In this document: positions 1 through 11,343 of the stretch, one piece after another
Position numbering within the stretch: position 1 is the first letter of the stretch
How the letters are laid out: each line of letters opens with the position of its first letter
Assembly: GCF_001310085.1 (NCBI RefSeq)
Contig: NZ_CP012643.1
Location: 4,594,001 to 4,658,000 of the forward strand
Origin: Rufibacter tibetensis
GTDB lineage: Bacteria > Bacteroidota > Bacteroidia > Cytophagales > Hymenobacteraceae
Direction: 5' to 3'
Length of the DNA: 64,000 nucleotides
Program-made: the position numbers and the translations under genes
Notes under the pieces: model-generated
What the model was told of the DNA's origin: nothing
The model's input: only the letters and a program-made list of their open reading frames with translations
Database searches by the model: none

Positions 1-1925
1 TCTAATCCCAGCGGAAACATCTAATCCAAATATTGGGGCATTAGAGTTGGAGATTGGAATCTTCTCGTAGTGCCGGATCAGCATTTTCAAGTCTGGGGAG
101 TAACGCAAGCTAAGAGAAACATCTGTGGTACTGAATACCCCAAATGGAGAGCCATCTTTCTCACCGCCCATTAGTTTGGTGTCAAATTCTGGACGGTAAT
201 TGGTATGCCGGAAAGTAACTCGCTGCCGAAAACCAGGAAGCCATTCCCGCTCGGCCCACATTTGCATTCGTTCTTGCTGGTAAGGAAAATTCATCTTCCC
301 CCACCTGAAAGCTGAGAAAAACAAGCTATTGAGTTGCGAATTGTTTAGGTCAAGAGAAGCGGGTCCTACATCATTCAAGTAGCTTACCCCCCACTCTGTC
401 CATTGCTGACGATTGGCTATGTACCTGATGTTAAGCAGGCTTTTAAAAGATTCATCTCTGGTTCCGTACCCAAGGTACCCATTTAAGATCCAGTTTGGGT
501 GAAAGGCCTCTGTGGTTCTACCTCCAAATTGAATTCTGTGACCTTCCAGCTTATTAAACACGTAGGTGCCAAATACAGGTCCCCATTCTAATTTATCGTT
601 CAGAGGCATATGCCCTTCCACCACAATCCTGATAAGCTTGACCGTACTCTGGATTTCAGGGAGTTTGTTGATCTGAGCTATGGCCTGCACGCGCTTGAGT
701 TCTTCAGGGGAAAATGCCTGTGGCCGGACTGCTTGCCAGTAATCCTCTTTGTACTTTAACGCAGAGTCACTGATTTGGTGGGTCATGTCGAAGAACTCCT
801 CCGGCTTTGGCTGACCTACCACCAGGTCGGTGTAGGTAGTCACAGATTCTACAAACAATCGCACATCAGTTCCGGGTAACCCAGTAATCTGAAACTGGCG
901 CTTGCTGGAAACAGGCAGCAACGACGGGTTCTTTTCATCCCACGCTTGAACAATGTGCAGACCTGTTACAAAATTAAGGGCCACACCTTTGTTTAGCCTG
1001 ATGTCTATCCGGCGGAGGGAGAAAGAGCCATCAGCAATCCACATAGTGCCCTCAAATGTGAGATCCTGGGAACGCTTCGGGAGAATCTTGAGCCGGTACA
1101 CTTTGCCACTGGAGGTTTCTACGCTGTCCTCCAAGTCATAATCATAATAGCTGGCCCACTGGTTGGCAATAGGACTTACAAAGTCCTTGTCAAACATGCG
1201 CATCCAATTCTGGTTCAAAGAGAAGTGTTCTGCCTGTGCGTTCAGCAGTTGGGCTATCTGGCCTTCACGCTCTACGCCCACTCCTACCACCTTGCTGGCT
1301 TTTAAAATCTCTTTCGATTTACGAGGTTCCCGGCTATAATAAGTTTCCTTAATCGTTTCTGATTGAAAGATGGGCAAAGAAGCTGTTCGGGAGGGATTAT
1401 CACTAATAGTGAGGCTGTCCAGGTAAGGGGCATATCTTTTAGAGAAACCTTTCTTTTTATCTTTCGCTTCCCGCTCTAAGATGCTTCCCTTCATTAAGGT
1501 GTAGGTTCCAAACTGGATAGCTGCCTGGTTCTCGGGCAGGTAGTTCAGTTTGTTTTTAGCGGCTGCCCGAACAATACGATGGGCAGGGTTCTCCCTGGGT
1601 CGCACCACCACCTCTTGCAGGGTATAGCTCTGCCGCACCATGGCAATGTCTGGCTTCGCCTGAAGATCTTTGATGGACTTTATGATAGGCTTATACCCAA
1701 GAAGGGTAAACGTAACTGTATCAGTGGGCGAATACTTGCGGAGGATGTACTGCCCGGATTCATCTGTGAAGGCGGGCACCTTAGCAGAATTCAGGTGTAC
1801 TGTGACATAATCAAGCGCCTTATGGTTCTCTGAATCATGAACTCGCCCCACTAAAGGGGTAGTCTGGGCATGCGCTGCCAATGCACACATCATTAAGAGA
1901 ATATAAGTTAGCGCCTTTCTCACAT
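1..1925 (-). CDS. DUF5686 / carboxypeptidase-regulatory-like domain protein (3' end outside window)
   Basis: About 641 residues can be read from the ATG at 1925 leftwards with no stop, so the C-terminus lies outside the window. A short signal peptide ends near the AHAQ segment. It is followed by a CarboxypepD_reg-like beta-sandwich (about residues 24-105, containing GRVHD and the YTLQEVVVRP signature). The rest matches my memory of the DUF5686 family of Bacteroidota, large outer-membrane-associated proteins of roughly 800 residues with a beta-rich, barrel-like C-terminal half. The function is unknown. It is transcribed away from the parE-parC-TPR operon. The family is called from overall pattern, not from a catalytic motif. 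Confidence 0.8.
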
Positions 1926-2136
1926 GTTAAACATTGGTTTTCTAATTTAGAAAATATGCAGCAAATTATATTTGTGTTTTGCTATTTTAATTTAGCATGA
2001 TAAGACAACCGGCTAAAAAGATAATTAGCTTTCTACCAAAAGGTTTGAATTTCCCACAGAAGACAGACAACTTAGATAAACCCCTATTCATTTATAGGTT
2101 TATAAATTGTTTTTCTAAAACACAGGCAAAACAAAA

Positions 2137-2192
2137 TATCCCTAAAGATCAAAGGCACTCAACATGTTGAGTGCCTTTGATCTTTAGGGATA
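2137..2192. terminator. 56-bp perfect palindrome, probable terminator of the TPR/parC operon
   Basis: Bases 2137-2192 form an uninterrupted inverted repeat, 28 bp per arm, centred in AACATGTT at 2161-2168. It sits 17 bp beyond the stop of the minus-strand TPR gene, the usual place for an intrinsic terminator. Because the loop is zero, it could also fold as a cruciform or act in both directions. Confidence 0.7.
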
Positions 2193-2208
2193 AAATAAAG
2201 GAGGTAAA

Positions 2209-2997
2209 CTAAGCTCTTACTTTGAGTACTTCCTGCAAAAGCATTTTACATTTTCTACTTAATTCAAGATCCTCAGTGGTAACCAATTTTTGATCTAATG
2301 CTTTTTGCAAGGTGCTTACACATTCACTTTTCAGGTCAGCCTCGCGCTGCACCCTTGCTAAATCATAGTAGTATAATAGATTTGAAGGGTCTAGTTTAAT
2401 AGCTTTAAGTAAAGCATTGATTGCTTGATCATTGGAGGAAACAGGCAACGGTAGTTGGGTCAGCAATTTGTTTGCAGATCTCTCAGCAAAGGAAAGGTTA
2501 GCAACTTTGTACGCCCAACGCCCTTTGAGGTGCCAGGCACCTGCATGTCTTGCATCCTGCGCTAGTGCTTTGTCTAAATAGGTTTTGATTTGGTTTAACT
2601 GTACCATCCGATCTTTGATGGCTACCGTCTGGCAGAGATTGCTTAAGGAAAGAGCCATGACGTAATTAGGCTCTGCAGAAAGACTGTCTACTTCTATTGC
2701 TTTCTGGGCGAACCCAAAAGCTTTCTGAAAATACAAACTTTTATGCGTGTCATCGGCAAACCGGTTGCCTATACGGCCGCACACGATACTTGCTTTGGTA
2801 AGCGCCTCTGGCAACTCCGGATTGGAAGAAAGCAAGAGTTCATATTTTTCCAAGGCTTCAGTGTCCTTGTATTCACGAAATAATTGGTTAGCCTCCCACA
2901 AGAGTTTTTCCGAACCTAAACCGCCGGCAAGGGAGGTAAGGTTCGGAAAACTCATAAGAGTTAACACTAAAAGCATCAGTCTAAATGTTCTGCACAT
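2209..2997 (-). CDS. TPR-repeat exported protein
   Basis: 262 residues. The N-terminus (hydrophobic residues 7-22) looks like a signal peptide. The rest is alpha-helical with tetratricopeptide-like units, for example a unit around residues 30-65 (ALEKYELLLSSNPELPEAL) and one around 195-230 (AINALLKAIKLDPSNLLYYY). TPR proteins act as protein-binding scaffolds; no enzyme motif is visible. The gene lies 66 bp downstream of parC on the same strand, so it may be co-transcribed with parE-parC, although no functional link is known. The product could be periplasmic or attached to the outer membrane. Confidence 0.75.
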   Translation of the reverse strand: MCRTFRLMLLVLTLMSFPNLTSLAGGLGSEKLLWEANQLFREYKDTEALEKYELLLSSNPELPEALTKASIVCGRIGNRFADDTHKSLYFQKAFGFAQKAIEVDSLSAEPNYVMALSLSNLCQTVAIKDRMVQLNQIKTYLDKALAQDARHAGAWHLKGRWAYKVANLSFAERSANKLLTQLPLPVSSNDQAINALLKAIKLDPSNLLYYYDLARVQREADLKSECVSTLQKALDQKLVTTEDLELSRKCKMLLQEVLKVRA

Positions 2998-3063
2998 ACA
3001 CCCCTGTTATTCTGTCTGTTTAGTCCAACGTACGGGTAATCTACGAAAACAATTTAAAAAATC

Positions 3064-5811
3064 CTAAAACAGGTTTAGCTGTTTTTTTGGTGTTTTAGCT
3101 GGTGTTGGTAAATCCCCGTTTTGTTCATTCTCTACGTTCAATTGCAAATCTGGTTTTATTGTTTCTAAATCAAGTAAAACCTCGTCACCAGTTGAAAATG
3201 AAGTAGTTGCAGCTTGTACAATAGTTGGTTCTATCTTAATAGACTTTATAACTTTTGTACCAGACTTAGGCTTGATTTGCTCTACTTCTTCCTCTTTTTG
3301 TATTGTTACACCAAAGATCTTGTAGTAGTTAAGTTTATTGCCCATTGCCCGCCAACCTTTCACATCTATAAAGTCGCTAAGCAGCAGATTATCAGTTTCT
3401 TTCTCAGATTTTTTATCCCGCTGAATCTTGATTTCTGCCTTAGGTTCCGGATGAACTGATGCGGCCAATAATTTAGATCCTTTGGTTTCACTGATAAAGA
3501 TGAAGCGCTTGCCAATGGTGCTGGTTTCAACCACAAAGCGTTTCACATACGTAATCTTGGTTTCGCCTTCAGTGTACACTGCTGATACAACCAAGTCTGG
3601 AGAGAACTTATGGATCAACTCCAGGTTTGGCACGTCATAGTGGTTAGACACATCAAACGAAGTCATCTCGTAAGTACCGTCTTTGTAGATCACCAGAATA
3701 GAATCATCTGTGTTGAAAGAGCCCAGATAACGACCACGGTTCTCGGTGTTCAGACGGCCAATCACCTCATCATAGTAGATGTCACGTCCACCACGGGTAG
3801 ATTCGCCTAGCTCCTTCTGCACTACCTTCTTGATAGGGTGCTTAGTCACAATGTTTCCTTGAGAGCCTTTGCCTTTAATGAGCAATTCAGCAAAATCAAA
3901 GTCAAACTGTTTTACCCTTGCAGTACTAGCCGGCTGAAGTGTGATGCTCACCAACTCTGACTCTGAGTTAGGGTTAGCGGTTAAATACACCACTTTCGAG
4001 TTTTTCTCGCCCTTAGTAAGGTCATACTCTTTGTCACGAGTAATGGAAGTTACGGCAAAACGTTTGGCAAACGAGATACCGGTTTTTCCATCCACATAGA
4101 TCATGTTATAGACCATGTGCTCATCGTTTTTGTTGTACACGCCAACATGAACAATGTCTTTCCCCATGAAGATCTTATCACTGATCTTTGAAACCATGAA
4201 CTTGCCGTCTTTCCGGATGGCTATAATGTCATCCATGTCAGAGCAGTCGCACACGAACTCGTCTTTCTTCAGGCCATAGCCTACAAATCCGTCTTTGCGG
4301 TTTACATATAGCTTCTGGTTAGCCACAGCCACTTTTTGAGCAGACACCACATCAAAGGTTCTGATCTGAGTTTTGCGCTCTTTGCCTTTGCCGTATTTAG
4401 CTAAAAGACCTTCAAAATAGCTGATGGCGTAACGGGTAAGGTTGGCAAGGTTATCTGCCACCTCAGCCATTTCATCTTCCAGCTTCTTGATGAACTCATC
4501 GGCTTTGAAAGAGTCAAACTTAGAGATACGCTTGATCTTGATCTCCGTCAGGCGCACAATATCATCCTGGGTTACCTCACGGCGCAGAATAGGCTTGAAT
4601 GGATCTAACCCTTTGTCAATGGCTACCAATACCGCTTCCCAAGTCTCGCACTCCTCAATGTCGCGGTAGATACGGTTCTCAATGAAGATCTTCTCCAGAG
4701 AAGACTGGTGCCACTTGTCTTCCAGTTCACCCATCCGGATCTCGAGCTCACGCTCCAGTAACCGAACGGTTTTCACTGTAGAAAGACGCAGCAATTCATC
4801 CACGTTCAGGAAGCGCGGCTTATCTTCAATGATCACGCACGTGTTAGGCGAAATAGAGACCTCGCAGTCAGTGAAGGCGTAAAGCGCATCAATGGTCAGG
4901 TCAGGAGAAATCCCCGGTGGTATGTGCACCTGGATCTCCACCTCGGCCGCCGTATTATCGACTACTTTTTTGATTTTGATTTTATTGTTCTCGCTTGCCT
5001 TTACAATAGAGTCCATCAAAGCCGTAGTGGTGGTGCCGTATGGCACGTCACGGATGATGAGCAGCGATTTATCAACTTTCTCAATAGTAGCTCGTAAACG
5101 GATCTTGCCTCCTCTGCCCCCACCGTTGTAATTGGTGAAGTCTGCCATGCCTCCCGTTGGGAAGTCTGGCAACAAGGTTGTCTTACGGCCTTTAAGTACG
5201 TCAATAGATCCCTTGATCAGCTCCCGGAAATTGTGGGGCATGATCTTGGTAGACAAACCCACGGCAATACCCTCCACGCCTTGCGCAAGCAGAAGTGGGA
5301 ATTTCACCGGTAACGTCACTGGCTCGTTTTTACGGCCATCATAGCTCAACTGCCACTCAGTGGTTTGGGCGTTGAATACTACATCTAAGGCAAACTTGGT
5401 GAGGCGAGCTTCAATGTAACGTGGAGCCGCTGCGCTGTCACCAGTACGTACATCCCCCCAGTTCCCCTGAGTTTCTATAAGCAGGTCTTTCTGGCCGAGG
5501 TTCACGATGGCATCGCCGATGGAGGCGTCGCCGTGCGGGTGGTACTGCATGGTCTGCCCTATCACGTTCGCCACCTTATTGAAACGACCATCGTCCATTT
5601 CTTTCATGGCGTGCATGATGCGGCGCTGCACTGGTTTGAAGCCGTCTTCCAGGGCAGGAACAGCCCGCTCCAATATTACATAGGAGGCATAGTCCAAAAA
5701 CCAGTTTTCGTACAGTCCGGAAACAGAGGTAATGTCATGGATGGTCTCCTCTCCTTCCAATTCCGCCCCAAGTTCCAGGTTGTTCTCGTTTTCCAATTCT
5801 TCGTTAAGCAT
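3064..5811 (-). CDS. parC: DNA topoisomerase IV subunit A (ParC)
   Basis: 915 residues. This is the breakage-reunion subunit of the type IIA topoisomerase that decatenates daughter chromosomes. The 5Y-CAP domain is clear, with the [10 protein letters not shown] segment at about 57-65, the QYHPHGDAS segment at about 89-97 and the catalytic tyrosine Y132 in [10 protein letters not shown] coiled-coil/tower region (about 340-480) and a long C-terminal DNA-wrapping part follow. The C-terminal tail after about 840 is lysine-rich and variable. The start overlaps the 3' end of parE by 8 bp, implying translational coupling. The length is typical for the Bacteroidota form, which can be mis-annotated as GyrA; the partner gene supports ParC. 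Confidence 0.93.
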   Translation of the reverse strand: MLNEELENENNLELGAELEGEETIHDITSVSGLYENWFLDYASYVILERAVPALEDGFKPVQRRIMHAMKEMDDGRFNKVANVIGQTMQYHPHGDASIGDAIVNLGQKDLLIETQGNWGDVRTGDSAAAPRYIEARLTKFALDVVFNAQTTEWQLSYDGRKNEPVTLPVKFPLLLAQGVEGIAVGLSTKIMPHNFRELIKGSIDVLKGRKTTLLPDFPTGGMADFTNYNGGGRGGKIRLRATIEKVDKSLLIIRDVPYGTTTTALMDSIVKASENNKIKIKKVVDNTAAEVEIQVHIPPGISPDLTIDALYAFTDCEVSISPNTCVIIEDKPRFLNVDELLRLSTVKTVRLLERELEIRMGELEDKWHQSSLEKIFIENRIYRDIEECETWEAVLVAIDKGLDPFKPILRREVTQDDIVRLTEIKIKRISKFDSFKADEFIKKLEDEMAEVADNLANLTRYAISYFEGLLAKYGKGKERKTQIRTFDVVSAQKVAVANQKLYVNRKDGFVGYGLKKDEFVCDCSDMDDIIAIRKDGKFMVSKISDKIFMGKDIVHVGVYNKNDEHMVYNMIYVDGKTGISFAKRFAVTSITRDKEYDLTKGEKNSKVVYLTANPNSESELVSITLQPASTARVKQFDFDFAELLIKGKGSQGNIVTKHPIKKVVQKELGESTRGGRDIYYDEVIGRLNTENRGRYLGSFNTDDSILVIYKDGTYEMTSFDVSNHYDVPNLELIHKFSPDLVVSAVYTEGETKITYVKRFVVETSTIGKRFIFISETKGSKLLAASVHPEPKAEIKIQRDKKSEKETDNLLLSDFIDVKGWRAMGNKLNYYKIFGVTIQKEEEVEQIKPKSGTKVIKSIKIEPTIVQAATTSFSTGDEVLLDLETIKPDLQLNVENEQNGDLPTPAKTPKKQLNLF

Positions 5812-7675
5812 AAACCTCCTCTACTATATCTTTCTCTATTTTGAGATTCTCAATGATAAACTGCTGGCGCTCCGGGGTGTTCTTGCCCATAAAGTAAGAC
5901 AAGACCTTTTGGATGTTCTGCTCCGTCTTGCCCATAATCACGGGCTCAAGACGGATGTTCTCGCCTATAAACTTCCCGAACTCTTCCGGCGAAATCTCTC
6001 CTAATCCTTTGAAGCGGGTTATCTCAGGGTTCTTGCCCAGCTTGCGCATAGCGTTCTGCTTTTCCTGCTCGTTGTAGCAATAGATTGTCTCCTTCTTATT
6101 TCGTACCCGGAAGAGCGGCGTCTCCAGAATGTACAGGTGGCCGTTTTTCACCAGATCTGGAAAAAACTGCAGGAAAAACGTCATTAGCAGTAAGCGGATG
6201 TGCATCCCGTCCACATCAGCATCAGTAGCGACTACCACGCGGTTGTAACGCAACCCTTCCAAACCTTCTTCAATGTTCAAGGCGTGCTGCAGCAGGTTGA
6301 ATTCTTCGTTCTCATATACCACTTTCTTCTTCAGCCCGAAGCAGTTCAAAGGCTTTCCTCTTAAGGAGAATACAGCCTCTAACTCTACGTTTCTCGACTT
6401 AGTGATAGAACCCGATGCGGAGTCACCCTCGGTGATGAACAAGGTAGTCAAAGCCTCTTTCTCCAACTCTTTACTTTCACCAAAGTGGAAGCGGCAGTCA
6501 CGTAACTTCTTGTTGTGCAGGTTCGCTTTCTTAGCACGTTGGTTGGCCAGTTTCTTAATACCAGCCATGTCTTTGCGTTCCCGCTCACTTTGCTCAATAC
6601 GCTTGCGTAGCGCCTCTGCTACCGCAGGGTTCTTGTGCAGGTAATTGTCCAGGTGCTCCTTCACATAATCATTCACGAAGCCACGAACCGTATGACCCTC
6701 ATGGCTCATGTTAATAGAGCCCAATTTGGTTTTGGTCTGGCTTTCAAAAACCGGCTCCTGAACACGAATAGCAATAGCACCTACAATTGATCCCCTGATA
6801 TCAGTGGCATCATAGTCTTTCTTATAGAATTCGCGCACGGTCTTTACCACGGCTTCTCTAAAAGCAGCTAAGTGGGTACCCCCTTGGGTGGTGTACTGTC
6901 CGTTCACGAAAGAATAGTATTCTTCACCATAGTCATTGCCGTGGGTAAGGGCTAACTCAATATCATCGCCTTTTAGGTGGATGATAGGGTAGCGCATGGT
7001 TTCTTCGGCAATCTTGCGGCTCAACAAGTCTTTCAGGCCATTTTCAGACAAATACTTCTGTCCGTTGAAATGGATGGTCAAACCTGCGTTCAGGTATACA
7101 TAGTTCCAGATCTGGTTTTCCAGGAACTCCGGAATGAAGTGGTAGTTCTTGAAGATGGTATCATCAGGCACAAAGATGGTAGTGGTACCATTGCGCTGGT
7201 TTGTTTCCTGCAGTGGCTCATCTTTGACTAACTCACCACGCTCAAACTCGGCCACTTTGGTTTGCCCCTCACGCACTGACTGGATTCTGAAGCTGGAAGA
7301 CAACGCGTTCACCGCCTTGGTACCCACCCCGTTCAGACCCACCGATTTTTGGAAGGCGCGGCTGTCGTATTTACCACCAGTGTTGATCTTACTCACGCAA
7401 TCAATCACCTTGCCCAATGGAATACCTCGGCCGTAGTCGCGGACTACCACTTTATGGTCAGAAATCTTTACTTCAATGGTGCGACCATGCCCCATCATGT
7501 GCTCATCAATGGAGTTGTCAATCACCTCTTTCACAAGGATGTATATCCCATCATCGGGAGAGGAACCGTCGCCCAGCTTGCCAATGTACATACCCGGACG
7601 CAGCCGGATGTGTTCACGCCAATCAAGCGATCGTATACTATCCTCGTTGTAGGTTACATCAGTCAATTCAGCCAT
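5804..7675 (-). CDS. parE: DNA topoisomerase IV subunit B (ParE)
   Basis: 623 residues. This is the ATPase subunit that pairs with ParC. The GHKL ATP-binding fold is visible: EVIDNSIDE at about 50-58 with the Mg-binding Asn, DYGRGIP at 80-86 and [14 protein letters not shown] at 113-126. The TOPRIM domain carries EGDSASG at 416-422 and DADVDG at 485-490. The length without a large insertion fits ParE better than most GyrB proteins. It is the first gene of the parE-parC-TPR run. The upstream gap of more than 300 bp should hold its promoter. Confidence 0.93.
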   Translation of the reverse strand: MAELTDVTYNEDSIRSLDWREHIRLRPGMYIGKLGDGSSPDDGIYILVKEVIDNSIDEHMMGHGRTIEVKISDHKVVVRDYGRGIPLGKVIDCVSKINTGGKYDSRAFQKSVGLNGVGTKAVNALSSSFRIQSVREGQTKVAEFERGELVKDEPLQETNQRNGTTTIFVPDDTIFKNYHFIPEFLENQIWNYVYLNAGLTIHFNGQKYLSENGLKDLLSRKIAEETMRYPIIHLKGDDIELALTHGNDYGEEYYSFVNGQYTTQGGTHLAAFREAVVKTVREFYKKDYDATDIRGSIVGAIAIRVQEPVFESQTKTKLGSINMSHEGHTVRGFVNDYVKEHLDNYLHKNPAVAEALRKRIEQSERERKDMAGIKKLANQRAKKANLHNKKLRDCRFHFGESKELEKEALTTLFITEGDSASGSITKSRNVELEAVFSLRGKPLNCFGLKKKVVYENEEFNLLQHALNIEEGLEGLRYNRVVVATDADVDGMHIRLLLMTFFLQFFPDLVKNGHLYILETPLFRVRNKKETIYCYNEQEKQNAMRKLGKNPEITRFKGLGEISPEEFGKFIGENIRLEPVIMGKTEQNIQKVLSYFMGKNTPERQQFIIENLKIEKDIVEEVYA

Positions 7676-8003
7676 ACAAGACTTTTGGGTTTAGTAGAAT
7701 TAGGTAAAATAAAAGAAAATTTGCGTGTACTTTGGCATTAAACCCGCAAAACGCAATTTTAATGCAGAATAAACTCGTATACAAAAGCGGGCCAATAACA
7801 AGAATACTCTATAAAAAGGCTGTATTTCTGTTTATATGTAACCAAATATAGCACTTAGCAGTTCATTCAGAGCATAAGCTTTTGCTTAAAAATTTAGCCA
7901 AAATCAAAGGTGTTTGTAAATCAAAGCTTTAAAAAAGCTAATAATATTAGTATTAAAATAGAACATCCTTCGCATCAGAGGGTTACTTCATCTGCCTACT
8001 ACT
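7676..8003. other. 328-bp divergent intergenic region
   Basis: AT-rich spacer between the divergent starts of parE (minus) and the AI-2E-type permease (plus). I found no credible ORF or RNA gene. It must contain both promoters, but I could not assign -7/-33 boxes with confidence. Confidence 0.5.
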
Positions 8004-9104
8004 ATGGAAATAAAATTACCCTCTTATTTTAAGTACACAGTTATTCTGCTGGGGCTTTATCTGCTGCTCCACTTTTTGCAAACCTTTAGTCCCGTACTCA
8101 TTCCTATTTGTTTTGCCGCCCTTTTTGCTTTGCTGTTACTTCCAATGAGCCGATGGCTGGAGCGGCGGCTGCCCCGGGCAATATCCATTGTCATCTCGCT
8201 GGTAGTGGTCATTATTGTGCTGGGTCTTGTGATCTGGTTTTTGTCTCACCAGGTAAGCAACTTCTCTACTGAACTATCTGAGATCAACAGTAAAATTTCT
8301 TTGTTGGTGGCCAAGTTCCAGAGCTTTCTTTACGAGCGCTTTGGCATTAGACCCACTAATAAGAATGAGTTCCTGCAAAAGGCTTTGGGAAATGTTACCC
8401 AAACCGGGACAGCTTTCCTTGGCAGCACAATCTCGGTGACCACCGGTGCCCTAACAGTACTTTCTTTAATTCCAATTTACATCTTCTGTATGCTTTACTA
8501 CCGTGATCACTTGCGGAAGTTTATGTTCCAGTTCATCACCAGAGAACGACGTGAGCCTCTTATGGAAACAGTAGACAACATACAGCGGGTAGTACAGGGG
8601 TACCTATCGGGTTTGTTGATTGTGATCTTTGTGGTATCCATACTTAACTCAGTAGGTCTGATGATCATGGGGGTTGAATACGCCATCTTCTTCGGGGTGA
8701 TGGCGGCCATATTAACGGTGATACCTTACATAGGTATTTTAATTGGTGCCTTGTTCCCGGCTTTGTTTGTGTTAGTAAACACAGGGTCGGCAGCCCAGAT
8801 GTTGATTGTGATCGGCATTTTCGCCTTTGTTCAGTTCCTTGAGGGGAACTTCATTACGCCGTATGTAGTGGGTTCTAAAGTAAGCATCAACCCTTTTGCT
8901 GCTATCCTGGCTTTGATTTTAGGAGGAGAAATCTGGGGAGCTCCGGGCATGATTCTTTCCATCCCCATCATAGCCATCCTGAAAGTAATTTTTGATGCCT
9001 ATGAGCCATTGCAGCCTTTTGGCTACCTGTTGAATGATGTAAGCCATGGTTCAGCTGAAAACAAGCTTTTGCAAAAGCTTAGGGCAAGACAAAAAAGTAA
9101 ATAG
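8004..9104 (+). CDS. AI-2E family transporter (PerM/UPF0118-like permease)
   Basis: 366 residues, a polytopic inner-membrane protein. There are two or three hydrophobic helices at the N-terminus (about 10-40 and 55-85), a soluble stretch (about 85-140), then further helices to about 335. The late block with FLEGNFITPYVVGSKVSINP followed by ALILGGEIWGAPGMILSIPI is the family signature. Members export small molecules or act as ion antiporters; the substrate cannot be told from sequence. It is monocistronic, with no neighbour that suggests a substrate. Confidence 0.88.
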   Translation: MEIKLPSYFKYTVILLGLYLLLHFLQTFSPVLIPICFAALFALLLLPMSRWLERRLPRAISIVISLVVVIIVLGLVIWFLSHQVSNFSTELSEINSKISLLVAKFQSFLYERFGIRPTNKNEFLQKALGNVTQTGTAFLGSTISVTTGALTVLSLIPIYIFCMLYYRDHLRKFMFQFITRERREPLMETVDNIQRVVQGYLSGLLIVIFVVSILNSVGLMIMGVEYAIFFGVMAAILTVIPYIGILIGALFPALFVLVNTGSAAQMLIVIGIFAFVQFLEGNFITPYVVGSKVSINPFAAILALILGGEIWGAPGMILSIPIIAILKVIFDAYEPLQPFGYLLNDVSHGSAENKLLQKLRARQKSK

Positions 9105-9249
9105 AGCCGTTTCAATGCTGTTTTCACATCACGGCTTCTAAGCTTCGCAACTAATACTCTACGTGGTTAGTATAAATAGCAATGGCAGAATAACTTCTGA
9201 AGTACCACTGCCCAGATTGTACTTATAAACCTTACCACAAAATAAAACC

Positions 9250-9720
9250 ATGGATAACGCAAATAGCAAAGTAATTGACACCCTGAATGATTTGGTAACC
9301 ACAGCCCGTGACGGACAGAAAGGATATGAAACAGCAGCAGGAGCCGTACAAAATATCCAGGTAAAATCTGAACTGGAAAGACTTGCTCAACAAAGAGCCA
9401 TCTTTGTGAGTGAACTCGAAAGCAAAGCTCAACAGTTAGGCGGAAGCACTAAGGACACCACTACCGTGGAAGGAGTTGCCTTAGAAGCAGCCGGAGCGGT
9501 GCACCGCGGATGGATTAACCTTAAATCTGCGGTAGGCGCAAACGACAGCAAAGCTATCCTGGGCGAATGCGAAACCGGTGACGAAGCAGCATTGAAAGCC
9601 TATGACAACGCTTTGCATGCTGAAGGTTTACCAGTTGATGTGAAAAGTGTCATACAACGCCAGTATCAGGAGATTCAGGCCGCGAAGCAGATGATCACTT
9701 CTATGAAACAAAGTGTGTAA
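9250..9720 (+). CDS. PA2169-type four-helix-bundle protein (DUF2383)
   Basis: 156 residues with no signal peptide. It is a ferritin-like/four-helix bundle, recognised by the N-terminal VIDTLNDLVTTARDGQKGYETAA segment in two parts, the central GGSTKDTTTVEGVALEA, and GECETGDEAALKAYDNAL. The family has no known enzyme function and often occurs with stress-response genes. It is a single gene followed closely by a hairpin terminator. A hydrophilic cytoplasmic or periplasmic protein is likely. Confidence 0.82.
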   Translation: MDNANSKVIDTLNDLVTTARDGQKGYETAAGAVQNIQVKSELERLAQQRAIFVSELESKAQQLGGSTKDTTTVEGVALEAAGAVHRGWINLKSAVGANDSKAILGECETGDEAALKAYDNALHAEGLPVDVKSVIQRQYQEIQAAKQMITSMKQSV

Positions 9721-9742
9721 AATAAAAGCTTATCTATCAACT

Positions 9743-9774
9743 AAAAAAAGCAGTCCATATGGGCTGCTTTTTTT
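9743..9774 (+). terminator. Rho-independent terminator
   Basis: Stem AAAAAAGCAG...CTGCTTTTTT with one G-T pair and a short ATAT-type loop, ending in a T-run 23 bp after the DUF2383 stop. Confidence 0.8.
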
Positions 9775-9885
9775 ATGCCTTTTCAATAAAATAAGCTTAG
9801 AAGGGAGATGAAACGTTATTGCCTAACTTCTGGTTACTAGTTTGATTAGTATTCAAGTACAGACTATTCATCTAAAACTGAGCGC

Positions 9886-11307
9886 GTGTACGCAATAGTA
9901 GACATTGAAACCACAGGTGGCCAACCCGCTGAAGATCGGATCACCGAGATCGCTATTTTCATCCATGACGGGGATCAAGTAGTGGACCAATTCCATTCCT
10001 TGATCAACCCAGGTCGTCCTATTCCTTTTTTCATTTCGCAGCTTACCGGTATTACCGATGAAATGGTACGCGATGCTCCTAAATTTCATGAGGTAGCCAA
10101 ACAGATTGTGCAGATCACCGAAGGCAATGTGTTTGTAGCCCATAACGTGCGGTTTGACTATTCTTTTGTAAAAAAAGAATTTGCAGATCTGGGGTTCACA
10201 TTCCAGAGGAAGACTTTGTGCACTGTACGCCTCAGCCGTAAACTAATGCCAGGTTTACCTTCCTATAGTTTAGGAAAATTGTGCAAGAGCATTGACATAC
10301 CCCTACAGATGCGTCACCGCGCCATTGGCGATGCAGAGGCTACGGCGGTGCTTTTTGACCGTTTACTTAAAATAGACGAGAAAAAGGTTAATGATTCACA
10401 AGATGAAAAACTGCTGGAAACCTCTTCCATCTCCAAAGAGATAAAGACGTCACTCCTGCCTTCTAATATTTCCAAAGACATGGTGGATGCCCTTCCGCTG
10501 GAGGCTGGGGTGTACTACTTCCATGACGAAGAAGGTCAGATTATTTACGTGGGCAAAAGCAAGAGCATCCGTAAACGCATCATCCAGCACTTTAACATCG
10601 ATTTTAAAAGTAAAAAGTCAATTGAATTCAAGAACCGGATTGCGGACATCACCTATGTCAGGACAGGCAGTGAACTTGTGGCTCTTTTATTTGAATCTGA
10701 CGAGATTAAGAAGCGGAAGCCATTCTATAACCGGGCCCAACGAAGGAGTGTTTACCATTCGGGCATTTACTCTTACTATGACCAGGAAGGGTATCTACGG
10801 CTAACTTTCCAGAAAGCAAAGACTGAGGTTCCTCCTTTGTTGACCATGTCAAACCAGTTTCAGGCCAAGAACTTTCTTTACAACCGTGTGGCCAAGTACA
10901 ACCTTTGCCAGAAACTGTGTGACCTGTACAAATCTACCGGACCCTGCTTTGATTACCAGGTGCACCAATGCAAAGGAGCTTGCGTAGGCAAAGAATCTCC
11001 CGAAGAGTATAACCTTCGGGTCATTGAATCCATTGATGCCTTCAAGTATGACTATGACACTTTTGTAATCATTGGCAAAGGCAGGAATGCTGAGGAGAAG
11101 TCTGTGGTTGTGGTAGACAACGGCCGCTACCTTGGCTTTGGGTACTTTGATGAGTCTTTCAGTGCCTCTTCTTTAGAAGACTTCAAGGGTGTGATCAGAT
11201 ACTACAATGACAACAAAGACACCCAGCAAATCATTAGGGGGTATATGCGTACTAAGCACGGAGATAAAGTGTTAGTATTCTCCCAAGAGGAAGATCCTGC
11301 GTTTTAG
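9886..11307 (+). CDS. DnaQ-like 3'-5' exonuclease fused to a GIY-YIG (UvrC/Cho-like) endonuclease
   Basis: 473 residues from a GTG start. The N-terminal DEDDh exonuclease has D6 and E8 (DIETTG), H86-N87 with D91, and H144 with D149 (HRAIGDAEA). After a linker, a GIY-YIG domain begins near 205 with GVYYF, YVGKS at 221-225, R230 and E270. The C-terminal part contains several cysteines (LCQKLCDLY, GPCFDYQVHQCKGAC at about 340-370), as in the Cys-rich part of UvrC. The fusion is known as a repair-type nuclease; the substrate is probably damaged DNA, but this is inference. It ends inside a bidirectional terminator. Confidence 0.88.
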   Translation: MYAIVDIETTGGQPAEDRITEIAIFIHDGDQVVDQFHSLINPGRPIPFFISQLTGITDEMVRDAPKFHEVAKQIVQITEGNVFVAHNVRFDYSFVKKEFADLGFTFQRKTLCTVRLSRKLMPGLPSYSLGKLCKSIDIPLQMRHRAIGDAEATAVLFDRLLKIDEKKVNDSQDEKLLETSSISKEIKTSLLPSNISKDMVDALPLEAGVYYFHDEEGQIIYVGKSKSIRKRIIQHFNIDFKSKKSIEFKNRIADITYVRTGSELVALLFESDEIKKRKPFYNRAQRRSVYHSGIYSYYDQEGYLRLTFQKAKTEVPPLLTMSNQFQAKNFLYNRVAKYNLCQKLCDLYKSTGPCFDYQVHQCKGACVGKESPEEYNLRVIESIDAFKYDYDTFVIIGKGRNAEEKSVVVVDNGRYLGFGYFDESFSASSLEDFKGVIRYYNDNKDTQQIIRGYMRTKHGDKVLVFSQEEDPAF

Positions 11308-11333
11308 CTGCTGTTTCTGAAAAACAGCAGCTA
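11305..11333. terminator. Bidirectional terminator
   Basis: A 12-bp perfect stem (11305-11316 with 11322-11333) and 5-nt loop between two convergent genes. The left arm overlaps the stop of the exonuclease gene. Confidence 0.75.
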
Positions 11334-11343
11334 AATCGGTAAG

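Noticed and set aside
2137-2192. Palindrome as an IS or transposon end
   Set aside because: No transposase, no second copy in the window and no target duplication; position after a stop fits a terminator.
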